Shown piece after piece: positions 36,173 through 42,066 of a stretch of DNA of 42,066 bases. The DNA is from Lachnospiraceae bacterium (GTDB lineage: Bacteria > Bacillota > Clostridia > Lachnospirales > Lachnospiraceae), in NCBI GenBank assembly GCA_015057635.1, contig SVEB01000053.1, positions 1 to 42,066 of the forward strand, written 5' to 3'. The notes under the pieces are model-generated. The model made no database searches, was not told the DNA's origin, and saw only the letters and a list, made by a program, of their open reading frames with translations. Position 1 is the first letter of the stretch, and every line of letters starts with the position of its first letter. The translations under genes were made by a program, and so were the position numbers.

Positions 36173-38818
36173 ATGGACGAGAATATCTTTGACAAGGTGC
36201 ACGATGTCGACCTCAAAAAGACGATGGAAACATCTTATATTGATTATGCCATGTCGGTTATTGCAGCCAGAGCCCTTCCGGATGTAAGGGATGGTTTAAA
36301 GCCGGTACAGCGAAGAATCCTGTATGCGATGATCGAGTTAAATAATGGGCCTGACAAGCCGCACCGTAAGTGCGCACGTATTGTCGGTGATGCAATGGGT
36401 AAATATCACCCTCATGGTGACAGCTCAATCTATGGAGCACTTGTTAATTTAGCGCAGGACTGGTCAACCAGATATCCTTTAGTAGACGGTCACGGAAACT
36501 TTGGTTCTGTGGATGGTGACGGTGCAGCCGCAATGCGTTATACAGAAGCAAGATTAAGCAAGATATCGATGGAGATGTTATCAGACATTAACAAAGATAC
36601 CGTAGATTTCACACCAAACTTCGATGAGACCGAAAAGGAACCAACCGTTCTTCCTGCCAGATTTCCAAATCTTTTGGTAAACGGAACATCCGGTATTGCG
36701 GTAGGTATGGCAACAAATATCCCTCCACACAATATGCGTGAAGTTATCAACGCGGTAATTAAGATTATTGATGATAAAGTGGACGAGAAGGAAACAACGA
36801 TCGAAGAATTGTTACAGATCGTAAAAGGTCCGGATTTCCCTACTGGTGCCATGATTCTCGGAACAAGAGGAATTGAGCAGGCATACCGTACCGGCCGAGG
36901 CAAGATCCGTGTCCGTGCCGTTACCGATATCGAGCCAATGCAGAATGGAAAGAACCGTATTGTCGTAACGGAACTTCCATACATGGTAAATAAGGCAAGA
37001 CTGATTGAAAAAATCGCAGAGCTTGTAAGAGACAAGAAAATCGATGGTATCACAGAGTTAAGAGATGAATCAGATCGTCAGGGTATGCGTATCTGTATTG
37101 AGCTTCGTCGTGATGTCAATGCGAATGTCATGTTAAATCAGCTTTATAAACATACGCAGTTACAGGATACCTTTGGTGTTATCATGCTTGCATTAGTAGA
37201 TAATGAGCCAAGAGTATTATCCCTTCCTGAAATGTTAAAATACTACTTAAAGCATCAGGAAGAGGTTGTTCGCAGAAGAACAATTTATGATTTAAACAAA
37301 GCACAGGAGCGTGCTCACATATTAGAGGGCTTATTAGTTGCGCTTGACAGCATTGATGAGGTTATCAGCATTATCCGTTCCAGCCAGAACGGTGCCATTG
37401 CCAAGGAACGTTTAATCGAACGATTTGGAATGGATGATGTTCAGGCACAGGCTATTATCGATATGCGTCTTCGTGCTCTTACCGGACTCGAAAGAGAACG
37501 CCTTGAAGGTGAGTTTGCAGAATTACAGGCACGAATCAGAGAGTTCAAAGAAATTCTTGCAAATGAAAAACAGCTTCTTGGCGTAATCAAGGAAGAAATC
37601 ACAGCGATCCGTGATAAGTACGGTGATGACAGAAGAACATCCATCGGTTTTGATGAGTTCGATATCTCCATGGAAGATCTAATTCCGGATGAACCAACTG
37701 TAATTGCTATGACAAGACTTGGTTACATTAAGAGAATGACCATTGATAACTTCAAGAGTCAGAACCGTGGCGGTAAGGGCATTAAGGGGATGCAGACAAT
37801 TGATGAGGACTTTATCGAAGATTTATTTATGACAACGACTCATCACTATATCATGTTCTTTACAAACAAAGGCCGTGCATACCGCTTAAAGGCATATGAG
37901 ATTCCAGAATCCTCAAGAACAGCAAGAGGAACTGCAATCGTAAATCTCCTTCAGCTTATGCCGGATGAACGAATCACAGCAATTATTGCGATTAAAGAAT
38001 ATAAAGATGACCGTTATCTGTTTATGGCAACTAAGGGCGGTATTGTGAAGAAGACAAGAATGGCGGAATATGCGAATATCCGTAAGACAGGGCTTCAGGC
38101 AATCAGCTTAAGAGAAGATGATGAACTGATCGAAGTTAAGACAACAAACAGCAGCAAGGATATTGTTCTTGTAACAAAAGAGGGTATGTGCATCCGCTTC
38201 AACGAAAGAGATGTAAGGTGTACCGGCAGAACATCCATGGGTGTTATCGGCATGAATCTTTCCGACGGAGATGAAGTAGTAGGCATGCAGATGCATACTC
38301 AGGGTCAGTATCTGTTGACTGTTTCTGAGAACGGTTTAGGAAAGCTTACAAACTTAGATGAGTTTACAGTCCAGAGACGTGGCGGCAAGGGTGTGAAATG
38401 TTATAAGATCACCGAGAAAACCGGAAATGTAGTTGGTGCAAAATTAGTGGATGATGATAATGAGATTATGATTATCACAAATGAAGGTATTATTATCCGT
38501 CTTTCCGTAAATAGCATCAGCAAGCTTGGAAGAATCACATCCGGTGTTAAGTTAATCAACATCGATACTGAGAGCGATGTCAGAGTGGCAAGATTTGCAA
38601 AGGTACGTGAAAGCAGCGCAGCAACAGAAGAAGATGTGTTAAAGAAGTTAGAGGAAGAGCTGCAGGAAGAAAACCGTCCGGTAGAACATTCTGAAGACGA
38701 GGCGGATTACGAAGGTATGGATGAAGAGGATGATTTTGAGGAAAATGCAGAAGAATCTGAAATCAATGACTTAGTAACCCGTGCATTAGAGGATTCCGAA
38801 GATTTGGAAGAGGAATAA
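36173..38818 (+). CDS. gyrA: DNA gyrase subunit A
   Basis: An 881-residue breakage-reunion subunit. Catalytic Tyr123 is in [11 protein letters not shown]. The quinolone region reads [13 protein letters not shown], with Ser84 kept and Gly88 at the position equivalent to E. coli Asp87. The C-terminal beta-pinwheel has the GyrA box QNRGGKG and a second QRRGGKG. The last 65 or so residues are a strongly acidic tail (many Glu/Asp), longer than in B. subtilis. It has a GGAGG site. The gyrB-gyrA gap holds a hairpin. Confidence 0.98.
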   Translation: MDENIFDKVHDVDLKKTMETSYIDYAMSVIAARALPDVRDGLKPVQRRILYAMIELNNGPDKPHRKCARIVGDAMGKYHPHGDSSIYGALVNLAQDWSTRYPLVDGHGNFGSVDGDGAAAMRYTEARLSKISMEMLSDINKDTVDFTPNFDETEKEPTVLPARFPNLLVNGTSGIAVGMATNIPPHNMREVINAVIKIIDDKVDEKETTIEELLQIVKGPDFPTGAMILGTRGIEQAYRTGRGKIRVRAVTDIEPMQNGKNRIVVTELPYMVNKARLIEKIAELVRDKKIDGITELRDESDRQGMRICIELRRDVNANVMLNQLYKHTQLQDTFGVIMLALVDNEPRVLSLPEMLKYYLKHQEEVVRRRTIYDLNKAQERAHILEGLLVALDSIDEVISIIRSSQNGAIAKERLIERFGMDDVQAQAIIDMRLRALTGLERERLEGEFAELQARIREFKEILANEKQLLGVIKEEITAIRDKYGDDRRTSIGFDEFDISMEDLIPDEPTVIAMTRLGYIKRMTIDNFKSQNRGGKGIKGMQTIDEDFIEDLFMTTTHHYIMFFTNKGRAYRLKAYEIPESSRTARGTAIVNLLQLMPDERITAIIAIKEYKDDRYLFMATKGGIVKKTRMAEYANIRKTGLQAISLREDDELIEVKTTNSSKDIVLVTKEGMCIRFNERDVRCTGRTSMGVIGMNLSDGDEVVGMQMHTQGQYLLTVSENGLGKLTNLDEFTVQRRGGKGVKCYKITEKTGNVVGAKLVDDDNEIMIITNEGIIIRLSVNSISKLGRITSGVKLINIDTESDVRVARFAKVRESSAATEEDVLKKLEEELQEENRPVEHSEDEADYEGMDEEDDFEENAEESEINDLVTRALEDSEDLEEE

Positions 38819-38857
38819 GATCTAAAGTCTATTAAGTGACAGCATGATCTTTTAAGC

Positions 38858-38882
38858 AAAGGGACAGTTCTTCTGTCCCTTT
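38858..38882 (+). terminator. gyrA terminator
   Basis: AAAGGGACAG and CTGTCCCTTT form a 10-bp perfect stem with a T-containing tail. Confidence 0.85.
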
Positions 38883-38939
38883 CTTGATTGCTGGGAAAGT
38901 TCTTTTAAGTTCCCTATTAATCAAAAAACTCTTGGAGGG

Positions 38940-39048
38940 ATGTGCACTGCGCTTACGTTTCGGCGTCACGAAGTGACATCGCTCTGAGAAAAAAGATATG
39001 CTGAGCATGGAGTGGTAAAGCCACTCTGTTCTTTTTATGTTTGCACAT
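38940..39048. ncRNA. Candidate structured RNA or small repeat element
   Basis: The ends ATGTGCA (38940-38946) and TGCACAT (39042-39048) are complementary. Two internal hairpins, GTCAC/GTGAC and AGTGG/CCACT, and a GAGAAAAAAGA/TTCTTTTT pairing suggest a multi-branched fold. It is richer in GC than its surroundings, with no coding frame. It matches no RNA family I can name. Confidence 0.35.
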
Positions 39049-39182
39049 TTATCAGAGAAATAAATGCTCTATTTCCACCGTTATGTGCACAAACCTGTTT
39101 ATAAACACAGTATGGGGGATAGGAAAGGTGCATATCTTTTCCGGTTCTGTCATCACAGCATTTATCAAAAAGGAGAAACAGC

Positions 39183-40025
39183 ATGCGAACTATTAGGGCT
39201 GAAGAAATCACAGAGAACATTAAAGAGATGTGTATGGAAGCGAATATCCGTCTGGCGGATGATGTTAGATGCCGGATTGAAGATGGGATTAAAAAAGAGG
39301 AGTCTGAGATTGGAAAACAGATCCTAGGCCAGCTTGTAACGAATATGGAGATCGCGTCGACAGAGTCGATTCCAATCTGTCAGGATACCGGAATGGCGGT
39401 CGTATTTGTGAAAATCGGACAGAACGTACATATAGAAGGCGGATTTATTGAGGATGCCATTAATGAAGGAATCAGAAGGGGTTACCAGGAAGGCTATTTA
39501 AGAAAGTCAGTGGTGGGTGATCCTTTGATCCGTGAAAATACGAAAGATAATACACCAGGAGTGATTCATTATTCCATAGTGCCTGGGGAAACATTAGAAC
39601 TAACAGTTGCACCAAAAGGATTTGGAAGTGAGAATATGAGCCGAATCGTGATGTTAAAGCCGGCAGACGGCGAAGAGGGAGTGAAAAACGCAGTGCTCGA
39701 GACAGTTAAGATGGCTGGTCCAAATGCGTGTCCTCCAATGGTAGTCGGAGTTGGAATAGGCGGAACATTTGAGAAGTGCGCTCTATTAGCAAAAACTGCC
39801 CTTACACGGAGTCTTAATGTAAGAAGTACGCTTCCTCATATTGAAAAAATGGAGGAAGAGCTTCTATTAAGGATCAATAACAGTGGAATCGGACCAGGCG
39901 GCCTTGGTGGAAGGATTACTGCCCTTGGCGTGAATATTGAGACTTACCCAACCCATATTGCAGGTCTCCCGGTAGCAGTCAATATATGCTGTCATGTGAA
40001 CCGTCATATCACTCGTACAATCTAG
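39183..40025 (+). CDS. Fumarate hydratase class I, alpha subunit
   Basis: A 280-residue catalytic subunit of the iron-sulfur fumarase/tartrate-dehydratase family. Three cluster-binding Cys are visible: Cys66 (PICQDTG), Cys183 (GPNACPPM) and the Cys of NICCHVNRH (269-270). GVGIGGTFEKCALLAK and SGIGPGGLGG are family motifs. With the beta subunit it would interconvert fumarate and malate; L-tartrate dehydratase cannot be excluded. AAAGGAG lies before the start. Confidence 0.93.
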   Translation: MRTIRAEEITENIKEMCMEANIRLADDVRCRIEDGIKKEESEIGKQILGQLVTNMEIASTESIPICQDTGMAVVFVKIGQNVHIEGGFIEDAINEGIRRGYQEGYLRKSVVGDPLIRENTKDNTPGVIHYSIVPGETLELTVAPKGFGSENMSRIVMLKPADGEEGVKNAVLETVKMAGPNACPPMVVGVGIGGTFEKCALLAKTALTRSLNVRSTLPHIEKMEEELLLRINNSGIGPGGLGGRITALGVNIETYPTHIAGLPVAVNICCHVNRHITRTI

Positions 40026-40036
40026 GAGGAATGAAA

Positions 40037-40594
40037 ATGAATCAGTCGGTAAAAACTCCTTTAACGAAGGAGGATATAAGAAAGCTAAAAGCTGGTGACT
40101 ATGTATTTGTCAGCGGAACCATTTATACGGCCCGTGATGCTGCTCACAAGAGAATGTATGAGGCATTAAAGGAGGGAAAAGCACTTCCCTTTCCTATAAA
40201 GGATCAGATCATTTATTATTTAGGACCAACACCAGCGAGGGAGGGTCAGGTAATCGGTTCGGCAGGACCGACTACAAGCAGCAGAATGGATCGATATACG
40301 CCAGATTTATTAAAACTTGGCTTAAATGGGATGATTGGAAAAGGAAAACGTAGTGAAGCGGTACTTAAGGCAATTAAGGAAGAGTGTGCCGTATACTTTG
40401 CGGCAGTAGGAGGAGCGGGTGCGCTTCTTTCTAAGTGTATAAAGGCATCTGAAGTGATTGCATACGAGGATCTTGGAACGGAGGCAGTCAGAAAACTGAC
40501 GGTTGAGAATCTTCCGGTTATCGTTGTGGCAGACTGTTATGGAAATAACCTGTATGAGAGCGCAGTGAAGGAATATTGTATTGATATGGAATAA
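40037..40594 (+). CDS. Fumarate hydratase class I, beta subunit
   Basis: A 185-residue partner equivalent to the C-terminal half of FumA. Motifs are AGDYVFVSGTIYTARDAAHKR, YYLGPTPAREGQVIGSAGPTTSSRMD and MIGKGKRSEAV. The start is set at MNQSVKTP (40037) because AGGAGG lies seven bases upstream. A longer frame from 39986 would overlap the alpha gene and include the ribosome site. It is 11 bases after the alpha stop, one operon. Confidence 0.93.
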   Translation: MNQSVKTPLTKEDIRKLKAGDYVFVSGTIYTARDAAHKRMYEALKEGKALPFPIKDQIIYYLGPTPAREGQVIGSAGPTTSSRMDRYTPDLLKLGLNGMIGKGKRSEAVLKAIKEECAVYFAAVGGAGALLSKCIKASEVIAYEDLGTEAVRKLTVENLPVIVVADCYGNNLYESAVKEYCIDME

Positions 40595-40630
40595 ATAGTA
40601 TGTATCCATACTAAAACGATATGAATTATA

Positions 40631-40659
40631 TTGACGAATGAATCTATTTATGTTAGATA
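40631..40659 (+). promoter_or_regulatory. Candidate promoter of the Rrf2 gene
   Basis: TTGACG (40631-40636), a 17-base spacer and TAGATA (40654-40659). The -10 is imperfect. Confidence 0.45.
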
Positions 40660-40712
40660 TAGAGTAAAGAGCTGTTTCTTTCTAAAGTGAACAGAAGAAA
40701 GGCGGGGATGAT

Positions 40713-41150
40713 ATGAAAATTTCAACAAAAGGGCGTTATGCGCTTCGCCTGATGTTAGATCTCGCTCTTAATAATACAGGACAGTATATTACCATTAAGA
40801 GCATCGCAGCGCGACAGGAGATCTCTGATAAATATCTTGAGCAGATTATTACGCAGCTAAGCAGGGCCGGTTTTGTAAAAAGCACAAGGGGAGCACAGGG
40901 CGGATACCGTTTAACAAAAGAGCCAAAGGAATATACAGTAGGAAGCATATTGCGTTTAATCGAAGGCAGTCTTGCTCCGGTAGCTTGTGTGGAAGAAGAG
41001 ATGACAGACTGCAGCCGTTATGGAAACTGTGCAACTGCATTTGTTTATGAGCGGATTAATAATGCAGTGAATTCGGTTGTAGACAGTATCACACTGGAAG
41101 ACCTGGTAGAGCGTCAGCGAAAGATCTCAGAGAACGATTATATGATCTAG
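40713..41150 (+). CDS. Rrf2-family transcriptional regulator, IscR-like
   Basis: A 145-residue winged-helix regulator (MKISTKGRYALRLMLDLA ... ISDKYLEQIITQLSRAGFVKSTRGAQGGYRL). Three Cys at 92, 100 and 106 (CVEEEMTDCSRYGNC) match the cluster ligands of IscR, so it probably binds an iron-sulfur cluster, unlike cluster-free CymR. The usual iscS-iscU partners do not follow; the next genes are tRNA and rRNA. It sits 118 bases after the iron-sulfur fumarase and might sense clusters for it (inference). Confidence 0.92.
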   Translation: MKISTKGRYALRLMLDLALNNTGQYITIKSIAARQEISDKYLEQIITQLSRAGFVKSTRGAQGGYRLTKEPKEYTVGSILRLIEGSLAPVACVEEEMTDCSRYGNCATAFVYERINNAVNSVVDSITLEDLVERQRKISENDYMI

Positions 41151-41162
41151 ATAACGATAGAA

Positions 41163-41202
41163 GCAGAACAGGCCGCATCCGATTGGATGCAGCCTGTTCT
41201 GC
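41163..41202 (+). terminator. Hairpin after the Rrf2 gene
   Basis: GCAGAACAGGC and the CATCC arm pair with GGATG and GCCTGTTCTGC. It is strong but followed by TATATG rather than a T-run. The rest of 41203-41366 holds an AGATAGTAT/ATACTATCT pair and a TTTGCTTG/CAAGCAAA hairpin, and no gene. Confidence 0.65.
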
Positions 41203-41366
41203 TATATGTAGATTTTTAGATAGTATTATTCAGAATGTAGTAATAATCTAAGAGTTTCTGCATATACTATCTACTGTGGCGGGCATAGGAAGTGTTTGTA
41301 TTTGCTTGTATTGCAAGCAAAAATAAGAAAAATTTAAAATTTATAACAAAAATACAAAAAAAGTTG

Positions 41367-41395
41367 TTGACAAAGGCTTTTTCCTCTGCTATACT
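41367..41395 (+). promoter_or_regulatory. Promoter of tRNA-Ser / rRNA operon
   Basis: Consensus TTGACA (41367-41372), a 17-base spacer and TATACT (41390-41395), preceded by an A-rich UP-like tract. Confidence 0.9.
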
Positions 41396-41458
41396 AATCC
41401 TTGCACTGGCGAGGTAATAACAGCCGGTAAAACTGAATAAGATTTAAAATTCAGATGT

Positions 41459-41546
41459 GGAGAAATACTCAAGAGGCTGAAGAGGCGCCCCTGCTAAGGG
41501 TGTAGGTCGTTCACGCGGCGCGAGGGTTCAAATCCCTCTTTCTCCG
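41459..41546 (+). tRNA. tRNA-Ser (anticodon GCT)
   Basis: An 88-base class II tRNA with acceptor GGAGAAA/TTTCTCC, a long variable arm, anticodon loop CTGCTAA (GCT), T-arm GAGGG TTCAAAT CCCTC and discriminator G546 (position 41546). CCA is not encoded. Confidence 0.97.
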
Positions 41547-41668
41547 TTCTTTGTTTTTTGTAAATACGCAGGAAGCAAAAGAAAAAGCCATGCCAAGCAT
41601 GGAGCTGAACTTACGGCAAGAATTGTTTATACAATTCAAAAAGAAGTTTGAAAAACTTCAAAAAGTTG

Positions 41669-41697
41669 TTGACAAGACTGAAAAGTCATGGTAAACT
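41669..41697 (+). promoter_or_regulatory. rRNA promoter P1
   Basis: TTGACA (41669-41674), a 17-base spacer and TAAACT (41692-41697), with AACTTCAAAAAG just upstream. Confidence 0.85.
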
Positions 41698-41755
41698 AAT
41701 GAAGCTGTTTCGAAAGATTGAACAAATCAGAAAAACAAAAAACTTCAAAAAAAGC

Positions 41756-41784
41756 TTGACAACATAAATCAAACATGATAAAAT
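41756..41784 (+). promoter_or_regulatory. rRNA promoter P2
   Basis: TTGACA (41756-41761), a 17-base spacer and TAAAAT (41779-41784), again preceded by AACTTCAAAAA. The leader from about 41791 to 41999 has no other feature I can name. Confidence 0.88.
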
Positions 41785-41999
41785 GGACAAGCTGCTTGTG
41801 AGAACAGCAAACACATTGATAACTGAACAGTGAAACAACCTTGATATTCGTTGAGAATGAAATTTGGACTAACATCCAAATACAAATAGAACTGTGTGAG
41901 ATCACATCAAACACAACCCTAAATAACAGTAACGGAACAAGATGACAAAGCTAAACTTTTTAGTGATAAGTCAGCTAAGTTCTGATACAGATTAAACTT

Positions 42000-42066
<67 letters not shown>

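Noticed and set aside
39986..40036. N-terminal extension of the fumarase beta subunit
   Set aside because: It overlaps the alpha gene and contains the ribosome site used for the start at 40037.

Overview
The window is the replication-origin region of a low-GC, Gram-positive anaerobe. The gene order rpmH-rnpA-yidD-yidC-jag-mnmE-mnmG-rsmG on one side of dnaA and dnaN-S4-recF-gyrB-gyrA on the other is the classic Firmicutes oriC block. A bifunctional AdhE, a class I two-subunit fumarase, DUF3881- and DUF4446-type proteins and the overall composition point to Clostridia, most likely Lachnospiraceae (inference; the species cannot be named from this sequence).

Layout. Positions 1-790 hold three near-identical tRNA-Lys(CTT) units, each with its own promoter and hairpin. 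Positions 790-2656 are AT-rich with no convincing gene. An SRAP (YedK/HMCES) protein and adhE follow on the plus strand; adhE has a strong promoter and a near-perfect Rex operator. From 6.6 to 29 kb almost every gene is on the minus strand, co-oriented with a fork leaving oriC: a phosphotransferase-like protein, a three-gene ABC uptake operon, a small membrane protein, tRNA-Arg(CCT), a DUF3881 protein, an HD-GYP protein, DUF4446-parB-parA, a DegS/DegU-like two-component pair, a GNAT protein, rsmG-mnmG-mnmE and jag-yidC-yidD-rnpA-rpmH. The D,D-carboxypeptidase at 11 kb is the only plus-strand protein gene in that stretch. DnaA boxes lie at 29.4-29.8 kb, with further degenerate boxes after dnaA. 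To the right, dnaA, dnaN, the S4 gene, recF, gyrB, gyrA, fumarase alpha/beta and an IscR-like Rrf2 regulator are all on the plus strand. The window ends with tRNA-Ser(GCT), two strong tandem promoters and the first bases of a 16S rRNA gene.

Most notable structure. Upstream of parA, six perfect 16-bp parS sites (TGTTTCACGTGAAACA) lie in a tandem repeat with a period of 123-124 bp. One more perfect site and several near-perfect ones are scattered through 7.6-17.1 kb, including one inside parB. Next to the array is a 194-bp GC-rich palindrome with 41-bp perfect outer arms, most of whose transition mismatches would be G-U pairs in a minus-strand RNA. Together they form an unusually organised candidate centromere region about 11-12 kb from dnaA. 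Other structured non-coding pieces lie between gyrB and gyrA, between gyrA and the fumarase genes, and inside the ABC operon.

Protein families were recognised from motifs by eye; no database search was run.
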